Positions 53,488 to 63,106 of a DNA stretch of 64,000 nucleotides are shown piece by piece. Made by a program: the position numbers and the translations under genes. Source of the stretch: Maritimibacter fusiformis. GTDB taxonomy: Bacteria > Pseudomonadota > Alphaproteobacteria > Rhodobacterales > Rhodobacteraceae. Location: contig NZ_VSIY01000009.1 of NCBI RefSeq assembly GCF_008086115.1, positions 62,001 through 126,000 of the forward strand. The letters run 5' to 3'. Positions within the stretch are counted from its first letter, which is position 1, and every line of letters starts with the position of its first letter. Below the pieces are notes generated by a model. The model saw only the letters and a program-made list of their open reading frames with translations. It was not told the origin of the DNA and searched no databases.

Positions 53488-54135
53488 TCAAGCCCCGGTG
53501 CCGATCGGGCAGGACACCCCGGTGCCCCCGACCCCGCAGTAACCGGCGGGGTTTTTCGACAGGTATTGCTGGTGATAGTCCTCGGCCCAGTAGAACGGCC
53601 CGGCCTCGGCGATCTCGGTGGTGATCGGCCCATGGCCCGCCGCCGCCAGCCGTGGCGCGAACGCCGCGCGCGACGCCTCGGCGGCCGCAAGTTGCTCGGG
53701 CGTCATGGCATAGACCGCCGAGCGATACTGCGTGCCCCGGTCGTTGCCCTGGCGCATGCCCTGGGTCGGGTCATGACCTTCCCAGAACACCCGCAGCAGA
53801 TCCTCATAGGCGATCACCGCCGGGTCGAACACCACCCGCACCACCTCGGTATGTCCGGTGCGACCGGAACACACCTCGTCATAGGTCGGGTTCGGCGTGA
53901 AGCCCCCGGCATAGCCCGCCATGGTCAGCCACACCCCCGGCAGGCCCCAGAACATCCGTTCGACGCCCCAGAAACAGCCCATGCCGAACACGGCCACCTG
54001 CATCCCCTCGGGCACATCCATCGTCAGGGGCCGGCCCGAGACATGATGCGCTTCGGCGGTCGGGATCGGCTGGGATCGCCCGGGCAACGCCGCCTCGCGG
54101 CTCACCATGTCCATCGCCTTGGTCAGTCCGAACAT
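53488..54135 (-). CDS. msrA: Peptide methionine sulfoxide reductase A
   Basis: A 215-residue MsrA with the active-site [19 protein letters not shown], and the C-terminal resolving cysteines in [12 protein letters not shown]. It repairs oxidised methionine. ATG 54135 is preferred to the longer frame to 54180, which overlaps the upstream MFS gene. Confidence 0.95.
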   Translation of the reverse strand: MFGLTKAMDMVSREAALPGRSQPIPTAEAHHVSGRPLTMDVPEGMQVAVFGMGCFWGVERMFWGLPGVWLTMAGYAGGFTPNPTYDEVCSGRTGHTEVVRVVFDPAVIAYEDLLRVFWEGHDPTQGMRQGNDRGTQYRSAVYAMTPEQLAAAEASRAAFAPRLAAAGHGPITTEIAEAGPFYWAEDYHQQYLSKNPAGYCGVGGTGVSCPIGTGA

Positions 54136-54176
54136 CGAAAATCCTCCTGTCAACGCAGGGGCAACATAAGCGCGCC

Positions 54177-55412
54177 TCACTCCGCCGGCGAGGGCACGAG
54201 GCCTGAGAACACCGTTTCGTGACCCTTTTCCGGGTGGCGCGGGATCATCATCGCCAGCGCCAGCGAGACCAGCGCCATGCCCGCCGCCAGCCCGAACACC
54301 GCGCCCGGCGAGGTCACCCAGAGATAGCCCAAGAGCGCCGGCAGGAACACCGCCGCGATATGGTTGATGGTAAAGGCCACCGCCGCCGTGGGCGCGATGT
54401 CGGGAACATCCGCGATCTTCTGGAAATAGGTCTTGAGCGCGAAGGCCAGCGCGAAGAACAGGTGGTCGAGCACATAAAGCGCGGCGGCCAGAACAACCCC
54501 CCAGCCAAAGAGATAGATGCCGCCATAGGCCAGGAACACCAGCGTCAGCCCGGCATATTCGAACATCAAGGCCCGCCGTTCGCCCCAGCGCGCCACCGCC
54601 CGCCCCATCAGGGGCGCGAACAGCATGTTGGCCAGGAAATTCAGCATGAACAGCGCCGTGACCTGGTGCACCTCAAAGCCGAAGCGCTCGACCATCATGA
54701 AGGCCGCGAACACGGTGAAGATCTGCCGCCGCGCCCCCGACATGAACTGCAGCGCATAATAGAGCCAGTAGCGCCGGCGCAGCACGAAGGTCTTGAGCTG
54801 CGGCTCGGGGCTCTCAAAGCGCGGATAGGCAAGCCGGGCGAACGCCACCACCGCCAGCGTGAAGCCGCCCGCGACCATGTAGACGAAATTGTAGCTCAGA
54901 TCGAAGCTCTTCCAGGTCACCACCAGCGCGCCGTAGGCCACCAGCGAGGCCGCAGACCCCACCGCCAGCAGCCAGCCCAGCATCTGAGGCGCGCGCTTGC
55001 GGTCGATCCATTGCAGCTGGAGCGACTGGTTCACGGTCTCGTAGTAGTGAAAGCCGATCGAACTCAGCATCGTCACCGTCAGGATGCCGCCGAGTGTGGG
55101 GAACCACGCCGTCACCGCCGTCGCCGCCCCCAGCAGCGCCAGCGCCACCAGCGCCAGCGCCTGTTCGCGGATGAACATGATCAACACGATCACACCGATG
55201 GCGAAAAAGCCGGGAATCTCGCGCACCGTGTGCAGCCAGCCGATCTCGACCCCGGCGAAATTCGCAGCCTCGATCACGAAGTTGTTCAACAGCGCCGACC
55301 AGGTCGAGAATGACACCGGCATCGCCACGGCCAGCAGCATCAACAGCGCCTCCGGCCGCCGCCAGCGCGGCAGGCTCCGCGCCTCCTCCAGTGTCATCGA
55401 CCGTTTCGCCAT
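54177..55412 (-). CDS. MFS transporter, 12-helix
   Basis: A 411-residue protein with about 12 hydrophobic helices and a long polar stretch between helices 6 and 7 ([20 protein letters not shown]). Motif A-like [18 protein letters not shown] occurs after the central loop. Substrate cannot be read from the sequence. The window gives no helpful context beyond msrA downstream. Confidence 0.85.
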   Translation of the reverse strand: MAKRSMTLEEARSLPRWRRPEALLMLLAVAMPVSFSTWSALLNNFVIEAANFAGVEIGWLHTVREIPGFFAIGVIVLIMFIREQALALVALALLGAATAVTAWFPTLGGILTVTMLSSIGFHYYETVNQSLQLQWIDRKRAPQMLGWLLAVGSAASLVAYGALVVTWKSFDLSYNFVYMVAGGFTLAVVAFARLAYPRFESPEPQLKTFVLRRRYWLYYALQFMSGARRQIFTVFAAFMMVERFGFEVHQVTALFMLNFLANMLFAPLMGRAVARWGERRALMFEYAGLTLVFLAYGGIYLFGWGVVLAAALYVLDHLFFALAFALKTYFQKIADVPDIAPTAAVAFTINHIAAVFLPALLGYLWVTSPGAVFGLAAGMALVSLALAMMIPRHPEKGHETVFSGLVPSPAE

Positions 55413-55519
55413 GAAACCGCTTTACGCCGCCGAAACGACCGGCGCGAGAGCAAAAATGACACCGCGCGCCTGACATTCCGCGCCGGCATCCTAGTCTGGC
55501 TCGAAACAGGGAGCGCGCC

Positions 55520-55810
55520 ATGGCCGACAAGATCGCCGTCGAAAACGTCAACACGCCCGGCAGGACCAGCAATGTCGACGCCGGCAAGTATATCGCGATG
55601 CGCGATGCCATGCTGGCGGTGATCCCGCAGGCCGAACCCGGGCTGACAGCGACCGAAATCAAGGAGCGTGCAAAACCGCTCCTGCCCGAGGCGCTGTTTC
55701 CCGGCGGCGCCACTTCCGGCTGGTGGGTGAAATGCGTGCAACTCGACCTCGAGGCCAAGGGCCGCCTGAAACGCCACCAGACCAAGCCGCTGACCTTCAC
55801 CCAAAGCTGA
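55520..55810 (+). CDS. DUF6958-type small protein
   Basis: A 96-residue protein: NVNTPGRTSNVDAGKYIAMRDAMLAVIP, then LTATEIKERAKPLLPEALFPGGATSGWWVKCVQLDLEAKG. The last two thirds look like a winged helix. From memory it matches a small widely spread family named DUF6958; function unknown. Confidence 0.75.
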   Translation: MADKIAVENVNTPGRTSNVDAGKYIAMRDAMLAVIPQAEPGLTATEIKERAKPLLPEALFPGGATSGWWVKCVQLDLEAKGRLKRHQTKPLTFTQS

Positions 55811-55819
55811 AAATCCGGC

Positions 55820-55850
55820 TTCATCTTGGCCGAAATACTCCCGCCGGAGG
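55820..55850 (-). repeat. Dispersed intergenic repeat, copy 2
   Basis: The minus strand reads CCTCCGGCGGGAGTATTTC then GGCCAAGATGAAG, the same pattern as at 22013-22041. A weaker copy lies near 52317-52345. All three are in intergenic gaps near gene ends. Confidence 0.55.
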
Positions 55851-55907
55851 CGCCCGAGGCGCGCCCTGCGCGCCGAGACATGCAGCGCGCCGCAGGCGCT
55901 CATTTTC

Positions 55908-58103
55908 TCAATAGAAACTCTGCGGGTCGATATCGACCGACAGCCGCGTGTCGCCTTTGGGCGTGAACTGCCCGACCCAGGCACGCAGCGCCGGCTGGAT
56001 CGCCACGTCCTTGGCGGCCTTGACCAACAGCCGCACCCGGTGGCGCCCGCGCACCCGCGCGATCGGGGCCGGGGCCGGGCCATAGACCTGCGCCCCCACC
56101 TGGCGCAACGGGCCATCGGCGCGCGCCAGCGCATTGCCCAGATCGAACGCCGCCTCCGCCGTCGAGGCCGAGATCACCACACCCGCCAACCGGCCATAGG
56201 GCGGCACGCCCGCGGCCTTGCGCTCGGCGGCTTCGGCGCGCCAGAACCCCTCTTCGTCGCCCGACAGGATGGCGCGGATCACCGGGTGCTCCAGTTGGAA
56301 GGTCTGCATCAGCGCCAGCCCCGGCGTCTCGACGCGTCCGGCCCGGCCCGCCACCTGCCGGAGCAGTTGAAAGGTCTTTTCGGCGGCGCGCAGGTCCGAG
56401 CCCTGAAGCCCCAGGTCGGCGTCGATCACGCCGACCAGCGTGAGATGCGGAAAATTGTGCCCCTTGGCCACCATCTGCGTGCCGATCACGATATCCGCCC
56501 CACCCGCCGCGATGCGGTCGATCATCTCCTTCAGCGCCCGGGCCGAGCCGAACAGGTCCGACGACAGCACCGCCAGCCGCGCCTCGGGAAACAGCCCCGC
56601 CACCTCCTCGGCCAGCCGCTCGACCCCCGGCCCGACTGGGGCCAGCCGCCCCTCGGCCTCGCAGCTCGGGCAGGCGTCGGGCATCGGCCTGGTCTCGCCG
56701 CATTGGTGGCACACCAGGCGTTTCAGGAACCGGTGCTCGACCATGCGCGCATCGCAATGGTCGCAGCCGATCTGGTGGCCGCAGGCCCTGCAGATCGTCA
56801 CCGGCGCATAGCCCCGGCGGTTCAGAAACAGCAGCGCCTGTTCGCCCTTCGCGATCCGCGCACCCACCGCGGCCTGCAGGGTCGGCGAGATCCAGCGGTC
56901 CCCGGGCAGATCCTCGACGCGCATGTCGATCGCGCGCATCTCGGGCATCACCGCCGCCCCGAAGCGCGCGGTCAGATCGAGGCGCCGGTATTTCCCCGCC
57001 TCGGCATTGGCCCAGCTTTCCAGCGAGGGCGTCGCCGAGGCCAGCACCACCTGCGCATCCGTCAGCGAGGCGCGCAGCACCGCCATGTCGCGCGCCGAGT
57101 AGAGCACCCCGTCCTCCTGCTTGTAGGACTGGTCATGCTCCTCATCGACCACCACCAGGCCAAGGTCGCGAAACGGTAAAAACAGCGCCGAGCGTGCGCC
57201 GACCACCAAGGGTGCCGCCCCCTCGCCCGCCATGCGCCACAGCCGGCGCCGCTCGGTCATGGTCACGCCGGAATGCCACTCGGCGGGCCGCGCGCCGAAC
57301 CGCGCCTCGACCCGGGTCAGGAACTCGGAGGTGAGCGCGATTTCGGGCAGCAGGACCAGCGCCTGCCGGCCCCGCGCCAGGCATGCCGCGACCGCTTCCA
57401 GATAGACCTCGGTCTTGCCCGAGCCGGTGACACCGCGCAGCAGCGTGGTGCCGTAGACCCCGGCCGCGATCCCGTCGCGCAGCACCTTGGCGGCCACGGC
57501 CTGATCGCCGGTCAGCGTCTTGCCCGGCGCGTCCGGGTCGAGCCGGGGATAGGGCAGATCGCGCGGGCTTTCCTCCTCGCGCACCGCCCCCTGCCCGACC
57601 AGCCCCTTGATGACCGAGGTCGACACCCCCGCCATCCCGGCCAGTTCGCTCAAGGTGAACGCCAGCCCGCCATAATCGTCCAGCGTCTCGATCACCCGGC
57701 GGCGGGCATCGGTCATTCGCGCGGGAACCTCGCCGCCGCGCCGGTAGACCTTCTGCATCGACGGCGGATCGGTCAGCCCGGGCGCGCGGGTGGCCAGCCG
57801 CAGCATCTGCGGCATCGGCGTCAGGGTATAGTCGCCCACCCGGGTCAGGAACGCGGCCATCTCCGGGCGCATCGGGGCCAGGTCGAGCACGCGGATGACG
57901 GCGCGCAGCTTGGCCGCGTCGAACCCGGTCTCGCCCGGCCCCCAGATCACGCCCATCACCTTGCGCGGCCCAAGCGGCACCTCGACAAACGCCCCCTGCC
58001 AGCAGCCGCCTTCGGGCGCACGGTAGGTCAGCATCCGGTCCAGCGGCTGGGTCGTAAGCACAGCCACCCGCGCGCCCTGATCGAAGAACACCGGCTCAGC
58101 CAT
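55908..58103 (-). CDS. priA: Primosomal replication protein N' (PriA helicase)
   Basis: A 731-residue superfamily 2 helicase that restarts stalled replication forks. Visible: [18 protein letters not shown] (Walker A), [12 protein letters not shown] (DEEH box), eight zinc cysteines in [22 protein letters not shown] and CPSCEAEG, and [20 protein letters not shown] 58103 ([15 protein letters not shown]) is used. Confidence 0.96.
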   Translation of the reverse strand: MAEPVFFDQGARVAVLTTQPLDRMLTYRAPEGGCWQGAFVEVPLGPRKVMGVIWGPGETGFDAAKLRAVIRVLDLAPMRPEMAAFLTRVGDYTLTPMPQMLRLATRAPGLTDPPSMQKVYRRGGEVPARMTDARRRVIETLDDYGGLAFTLSELAGMAGVSTSVIKGLVGQGAVREEESPRDLPYPRLDPDAPGKTLTGDQAVAAKVLRDGIAAGVYGTTLLRGVTGSGKTEVYLEAVAACLARGRQALVLLPEIALTSEFLTRVEARFGARPAEWHSGVTMTERRRLWRMAGEGAAPLVVGARSALFLPFRDLGLVVVDEEHDQSYKQEDGVLYSARDMAVLRASLTDAQVVLASATPSLESWANAEAGKYRRLDLTARFGAAVMPEMRAIDMRVEDLPGDRWISPTLQAAVGARIAKGEQALLFLNRRGYAPVTICRACGHQIGCDHCDARMVEHRFLKRLVCHQCGETRPMPDACPSCEAEGRLAPVGPGVERLAEEVAGLFPEARLAVLSSDLFGSARALKEMIDRIAAGGADIVIGTQMVAKGHNFPHLTLVGVIDADLGLQGSDLRAAEKTFQLLRQVAGRAGRVETPGLALMQTFQLEHPVIRAILSGDEEGFWRAEAAERKAAGVPPYGRLAGVVISASTAEAAFDLGNALARADGPLRQVGAQVYGPAPAPIARVRGRHRVRLLVKAAKDVAIQPALRAWVGQFTPKGDTRLSVDIDPQSFY

Positions 58104-58192
58104 GCCGGCCCGCCGCTTTGGGCTTTCGACGGGCCGCACGCTCCTGTATGAAAGCCGCGAAATCCCACAGATGCAGCGAACGGAGCCGCGCC

Positions 58193-58846
58193 ATGAAATT
58201 CTTTGCCGATACCGCCGATGTCGACGCCATCCGCGAGCTTGATGCGCTCGGGCTGGTCGACGGGGTCACCACCAACCCCTCGCTGATCAAGAAATCCGGC
58301 CGCGACATCCTCGAAGTGACCAAGGAAATCTGCTCGTTCATCGAAGGTCCGGTGTCCGCCGAAGTGATCGCCACCGAGGCCGAGGCGATGATCGCCGAGG
58401 GTCGCAAACTGGCCGCGATCGCCTCCAACATCGCCGTCAAGGTGCCGCTCACGCTGGACGGGTTGCGGGCCTGCAAGGTGCTCTCGGGCGAGGGCCACAT
58501 GGTCAATGTCACGCTGTGTTTCTCCGCAAACCAAGCCTTGCTGGCCGCCAAGGCCGGGGCGACATTCATCTCGCCCTTCATCGGGCGGCTGGACGACATC
58601 AGCCTGGACGGCATGGACCTCATTTCCGAGATTCGCCAGATCTATGACAACTACGGGTTCGAGACGCAAATCCTCGCCGCCTCGATCCGCAGCGTCAACC
58701 ATGTCCGGGACGCCGCCCTGATCGGGGCCGACGTGATGACCGCGCCGCCCGCCGTGATCAAGGCGCTGGCCGCGCACCCGCTGACCGACAAAGGCCTCGC
58801 CGCCTTCCTCGCCGATGCCGAAGCCGCCGGAATCAAGATCGTCTGA
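58193..58846 (+). CDS. tal: Transaldolase, short fructose-6-phosphate aldolase-like type
   Basis: A 217-residue enzyme of the short transaldolase/TalC group: [36 protein letters not shown], with catalytic Lys in NIAVKVPLT, and [16 protein letters not shown] strand. The pentose phosphate pathway role fits; fructose-6-phosphate aldolase activity is the alternative. Divergent from priA, 89 bp apart. Confidence 0.92.
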   Translation: MKFFADTADVDAIRELDALGLVDGVTTNPSLIKKSGRDILEVTKEICSFIEGPVSAEVIATEAEAMIAEGRKLAAIASNIAVKVPLTLDGLRACKVLSGEGHMVNVTLCFSANQALLAAKAGATFISPFIGRLDDISLDGMDLISEIRQIYDNYGFETQILAASIRSVNHVRDAALIGADVMTAPPAVIKALAAHPLTDKGLAAFLADAEAAGIKIV

Positions 58847-58978
58847 CGCCCCGCGCGCGGTGCAGTAATCCAACAACCGGGCGGAAATCGGCGCCGCCCG
58901 GGCGAAAAAAGATGCAGAATTCCGACCATGGCTCTGCTAAGGTCCGCAGAATCCGAACGAGCAGAACGAAAGACCGAC

Positions 58979-59686
58979 ATGACGAGCACCGCGCCGATCA
59001 GCGAAGACCTGAGAGACCGGATCATTTCGCAACCCGAAGTTATCCTCGACGACCAAGACCTGATGCGCGCGCTGATCGCCGCCAATGAACGCGCCATGGG
59101 CGGCAATATCGTCGACCTGCGCGGCATCGCCATGGAGCGCTTGGAATCGCGGCTCGACCGGCTCGAGGATACCCACCGTAGCGTGATCGCGGCGGCCTAT
59201 GAAAACCTCGCCGGGATGAACATCATCCACCGCGCGGTGCTCAGAATGCTCGACCCGGCGGATTTCGAGACCTTCATGACCGATCTCGACGGCGAGGTCG
59301 CCGACATCCTGCGGGTCGATTGCGTGCGCCTGGTGCTGGAAAGCCTGCAATCCGACGACAGCGACGCCGCGCGCCGCTTGGGCAAGGTGCTCGTGGTGGG
59401 CGAGCCGGGGTTCTGCGACCGCTACCTCGGTGCGTCACGCGAACATGGCGGGCGCAACGTGAGCCTGCGACAGGTGCAGGAACAGGACGGCGGCATCTAC
59501 GGCGAATCGGGCTACTGGATCAGGTCCGAGGCCTGCATCCGGCTCGACCTCGGCGAGGGGCGTCTGCCCGGCGTGATGGTTCTGGGCGCAGAAGACCCGC
59601 ACCAGTTCAAACCGGGTCAAGGCACCGACCTGCTGTCGTTCTTCGGCGGCGTGTTCGAGCGCGCAATGCGCCGCTGGTTGTCGTGA
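58979..59686 (+). CDS. DUF484 (GAF-like) protein next to xerC
   Basis: A 235-residue protein: N-terminal coiled coil (IVDLRGIAMERLESRLDRLEDTHRSVIAAAYENLAGMN) and a C-terminal GAF-like domain ending LLSFFGGVFERAMRRWL. DUF484 proteins commonly precede xerC, as here, suggesting a functional link to chromosome dimer resolution, though the role is unknown. ATG 58979 has weak AACGAAAG upstream. Confidence 0.88.
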   Translation: MTSTAPISEDLRDRIISQPEVILDDQDLMRALIAANERAMGGNIVDLRGIAMERLESRLDRLEDTHRSVIAAAYENLAGMNIIHRAVLRMLDPADFETFMTDLDGEVADILRVDCVRLVLESLQSDDSDAARRLGKVLVVGEPGFCDRYLGASREHGGRNVSLRQVQEQDGGIYGESGYWIRSEACIRLDLGEGRLPGVMVLGAEDPHQFKPGQGTDLLSFFGGVFERAMRRWLS

Positions 59687-59758
59687 GCCGAGATCGGATT
59701 TCGACAAGAACTACTGGATTTTTGCGGGCGTTTGCCGCCCGAGATGTTCGAAAAGTGC

Positions 59759-60694
59759 ATGTCTGACTCGCTCGCCATATCTCCCGGCCAGCGTGATGCC
59801 CTGGCCGGATGGCTCGATCACCTGCGCGCCCTCGACGGGGCGGCAGACAACACCATCGCGGCCTATCGCGGCGATGTCGCGGGTTTTCTCGCCTTCATGG
59901 CCGGGCACCACGGCGAAGCCGCCGGGCGGGCAGCGCTGGCGGCGGTGACACTGGGCGACATGCGCGCCTGGATGGCCCATGAGCGCGCCCGGGGCATCGG
60001 GCCGCGCGCCCTGGCCCGCGCCCTGTCGGCGGTCAAGAGCTTCTATCGCTGGCTGTCGGAGCGCGACGGCTTCGACGCCACCGCGGTGCTGGCCACGCGC
60101 AGCCCGAAATTCACCCGCAAACTGCCACGGCCATTGGCCGAAGACGCCGCCGAAGCCCTGATCGCCACCGCCGAAACGCAGACCGGCGAGGTCTGGATCG
60201 GGGCGCGCGACGCGGCGGTGGTGACGCTTCTCTATTGCTGCGGGTTGCGGATATCCGAGGCGCTGGCCCTGACCGGACGCGCCGCCCCCCTGCCCGAGGT
60301 TCTGCGCATCACCGGCAAGGGCGGCAAGGAGCGGCTGGTGCCGGTGCTGCCGGCAGCGCGCGCGGCGGTCGCGGCCTACCTGCGGCTCTGCCCGCACCCG
60401 ATGGCGCCCGATGCGCCGCTGTTTCGCGGCGCGCGCGGCGGGGCGCTGAACCCGCGCCAGGTGCAAAAGGCGGTCGAACGCGCGCGCGCCCAGCTTGGCC
60501 TGCCCGCCAGCGCCACGCCGCACGCGATGCGCCACAGTTTTGCGACCCATCTGCTCGATGCCGGCGGCGATCTCCGGGCGATCCAGGAGTTGCTCGGCCA
60601 CGCGTCGCTGTCGACCACGCAGGCCTATACCGCGGTCGATACCGCGCGGTTGATGGAGGTCTACCGGGCGTCGCACCCGCGCGCGCGGTCCTGA
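59759..60694 (+). CDS. xerC: Tyrosine recombinase XerC
   Basis: A 311-residue recombinase: N-terminal SAM-like domain, then catalytic Arg in CGLRISEALALTG, Lys in GKGGKERLVPV, HAMRHSFATHLLDAGGD, GHASLSTTQAYT and the nucleophile Tyr. It resolves chromosome dimers at dif with XerD. ATG 59759 is used; upstream start 59732 gives a non-family extension. Unrelated to the island integrase. Confidence 0.94.
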   Translation: MSDSLAISPGQRDALAGWLDHLRALDGAADNTIAAYRGDVAGFLAFMAGHHGEAAGRAALAAVTLGDMRAWMAHERARGIGPRALARALSAVKSFYRWLSERDGFDATAVLATRSPKFTRKLPRPLAEDAAEALIATAETQTGEVWIGARDAAVVTLLYCCGLRISEALALTGRAAPLPEVLRITGKGGKERLVPVLPAARAAVAAYLRLCPHPMAPDAPLFRGARGGALNPRQVQKAVERARAQLGLPASATPHAMRHSFATHLLDAGGDLRAIQELLGHASLSTTQAYTAVDTARLMEVYRASHPRARS

Positions 60695-60787
60695 CAATTT
60701 GATTCGAATGCGCCCTATCGGGTCACGTTTCCTTTACGCCTCGCTGGCAATCTGATCGCAGAATCGCTTGACCAGAAAGGACAGGCC

Positions 60788-61318
60788 ATGAATGCGATCT
60801 CGCCGTTTTCGCTGATCGACAAGCTGGGGGCCGGCAAGGCCGTCGGTGCGGCTGCCAGTTTCATTGCCGACGCCGCACGCGACACCGCGCGCGACGCCAC
60901 CCGCCCCGGCGGCCCGCTCGGCACGGCATTTTCCGAGGTCTGGGACCGGCTGGATGCCAACAAGGACGGTCGCGTCACCGGGGACGATGCGCTGGGCCAC
61001 GCGGTGATGGCGGGGGCTTGGACGTTCGACACGGTCGGGCGGGCGATGGGGCTTGAGATGGATCGCGGCGGCAATTCACGTGCCGCCGCCCCGGGGCCTG
61101 ACCCGCTGGCCCCCGGCCTGACCACGCCGGCGCAGATGATGCTGGCCGAGGGTCAGCGCGCACCCGAAGGTCCGGGCAGCGCGCCAGCCGGCGCACCCTA
61201 TGGCGCACCGCTCAGCGCACCGGGCCAAACCACCGGCAGCGCACCGCCCGCCGCCGACCTCACGGCGCTGGAGGCGATCCGCGCAACCTACCAGGCATTG
61301 CGCGCGGCCCGGTTCTGA
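60788..61318 (+). CDS. EF-hand-containing protein of unknown function
   Basis: A 176-residue protein with one clear EF-hand loop DANKDGRVTGDD (about residues 58-69), preceded by a helix (AFSEVWDRL). The second half is Ala/Pro/Gly-rich and probably disordered, ending in a short helix (LTALEAIRATYQALRAARF). GAAAGGAC precedes the ATG. No signal peptide, so calcium binding would be cytoplasmic. Confidence 0.75.
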   Translation: MNAISPFSLIDKLGAGKAVGAAASFIADAARDTARDATRPGGPLGTAFSEVWDRLDANKDGRVTGDDALGHAVMAGAWTFDTVGRAMGLEMDRGGNSRAAAPGPDPLAPGLTTPAQMMLAEGQRAPEGPGSAPAGAPYGAPLSAPGQTTGSAPPAADLTALEAIRATYQALRAARF

Positions 61319-61504
61319 CGCGAGAGCGAAGGCGCATGTCCGGCTGGGCAACACCGGTTTGGCGCAGCATTTCCGCGCCGGGGAGCTTTCCTTGCCGCCC
61401 ACGCGCGGCCTTGCCGTCACGCACCGCGACCGGACCGACTCAAGCCCGGCAAATGTCGCCCAAATCCGTTGCGGGATGGCCCCGTTTCCGTCAAAAGGGC
61501 GGGA

Positions 61505-62197
61505 ATGACTCGCGAACTCAAAGCCCTTGCCGTCCACCTCTTCACCGCCATCGGCGCGGTCTGTGCCATGCTGGCCATGCTGGCCGCGGCGGACGAGAAA
61601 TGGGGGCTGATGTATCTCTGGCTGGTGGTGGCCTTCGCGGTCGACGGCATCGACGGGCCGATGGCGCGCCGCTACGAGGTCACGGTCCACGCCAAACAGA
61701 TCAACGGCGTATTGTTGGACATGATCATCGACTATCTGACCTATGTCTTCATTCCGGCCTACGCGCTTTTCAAATCCGGGCTTTTGCCGGGCTGGACCGG
61801 CTGGATCGCGATCATCCTGATCACCTATGCCTCGGCGCTCTACTTTGCCGATACCCGCATGAAAACCAAGGACAATTCCTTTGCCGGCTTTCCCGCCTGC
61901 TGGAACATGGTGGTGATCGTTCTGTTCGCGACCGAGCCGAATTTCTGGTTCACTCTGGCGCTGGTGGTCGCATTGGCGGTGGCGATGTTCACCAACCTCA
62001 AGTTCGTCCACCCGGCCCGCACCGAACGCTGGCGGGCGCTGTCCCTACCGGTGGCCATCGCCTGGACGTTCTTCGCCGGCTGGGCCGCCTGGGTCGATTT
62101 CCATCCCGAAAGCTGGGCGCATTGGGGGCTGGTGGCGACCTCGCTCTACCTGTTGGGCGCGGGCATCGCGCAACAGCTGATCCCGGCGCGCGCCTGA
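61505..62197 (+). CDS. pcs: Phosphatidylcholine synthase
   Basis: A 230-residue membrane enzyme joining choline to CDP-diacylglycerol. The CDP-alcohol phosphatidyltransferase motif is complete: DGPMAR (61674 region), 12 residues, then GVLLDMIID; about six to eight helices. Fits alphaproteobacteria that make phosphatidylcholine. ATG 61505 is used. Confidence 0.92.
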   Translation: MTRELKALAVHLFTAIGAVCAMLAMLAAADEKWGLMYLWLVVAFAVDGIDGPMARRYEVTVHAKQINGVLLDMIIDYLTYVFIPAYALFKSGLLPGWTGWIAIILITYASALYFADTRMKTKDNSFAGFPACWNMVVIVLFATEPNFWFTLALVVALAVAMFTNLKFVHPARTERWRALSLPVAIAWTFFAGWAAWVDFHPESWAHWGLVATSLYLLGAGIAQQLIPARA

Positions 62198-62202
62198 CCG
62201 GG

Positions 62203-63039
62203 TTACAGCCGGGTCAGGATCACCCCCGACACGACCAGCCCTGCCGCGACCAGTTTGCCCCGGCCCATCGGTTCGCCGAACAACACCCAGCCGATCAGGA
62301 CCGCGAACAGGATCGAGGTCTCGCGCAGCGCCGTGACCAGCGCGATCGGCGCCTGCGTCATCGCCCAGACCACCACCGCGTAGGCAGTGTAGGACGCCGC
62401 CGAGGCCGCCAGCCCCAGCCCCCAACCGCGCGGCGTGGCGCGCAAGACCCGCCGCCCGCGCAGGGCCAGGATCACCGGCACGTAAAACACCGCCGACAGG
62501 ATCAGCAGCCAGCCGACATAGGCCACCGCATCGCCCGACAGCCGCGCGCCGCTGCCGTCGACCAGCGAATAGCCCGCCGTTGCCACCGCCGCGCCCAGCG
62601 CGAACGGCAACATGCGCCGGGATTCGCCTGACGAGAACACCCCGCGCGCCATCGCCATGATGCCAAGGCCGAGGACGAAGATGCCGATGTATTCGGTGAC
62701 GCTGACCGTATCGGCCAGAACCACGGCTCCGACCAGGGTCACGATCAGGGGCGCGGTGCCGCGCGCGATGGGATAGACCCGGCTGAGATCGCCATGCTCG
62801 TAGGCGTAGGCGAGGAAAAGCTGGTAGGCCATGTGGATCAGGCCCGATCCGATCAGCCAGGGCCAGACCTCGGGGGCGGGCAAGGGGCGCAGCGCCACCC
62901 CGACCGCGCCGATCGCGGCGTGGCCGAGCGTCAGCATCAGCATCCCGGTCTGCTTGTCGCCGCCGGTCTTGATCAGCGCGTTCCAGCCCGCGTGCAGAAA
63001 TGCCGCGCCGAGCACGGCGAGAAGGATGCCGAGGCTCAT
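62203..63039 (-). CDS. EamA/DMT-family transporter
   Basis: A 278-residue ten-helix protein with two EamA repeats (SRVYPIARGTAPLIVTLVGAVVLADTVSVTEYIGIFVLGLGI and TALRETSILFAVLIGWVLFGEPMGRGKLVAAGLVVSGVIL). Substrate unknown. Its stop is six bases beyond the pcs stop, tail to tail. Confidence 0.88.
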   Translation of the reverse strand: MSLGILLAVLGAAFLHAGWNALIKTGGDKQTGMLMLTLGHAAIGAVGVALRPLPAPEVWPWLIGSGLIHMAYQLFLAYAYEHGDLSRVYPIARGTAPLIVTLVGAVVLADTVSVTEYIGIFVLGLGIMAMARGVFSSGESRRMLPFALGAAVATAGYSLVDGSGARLSGDAVAYVGWLLILSAVFYVPVILALRGRRVLRATPRGWGLGLAASAASYTAYAVVVWAMTQAPIALVTALRETSILFAVLIGWVLFGEPMGRGKLVAAGLVVSGVILTRL

Positions 63040-63106
63040 CGCGGCGCCGGCGGGCGGGGTGGCACGGCCCTGTCAGGGGCCGGGCCAGGCGCGTTCAACC
63101 GCGCGT

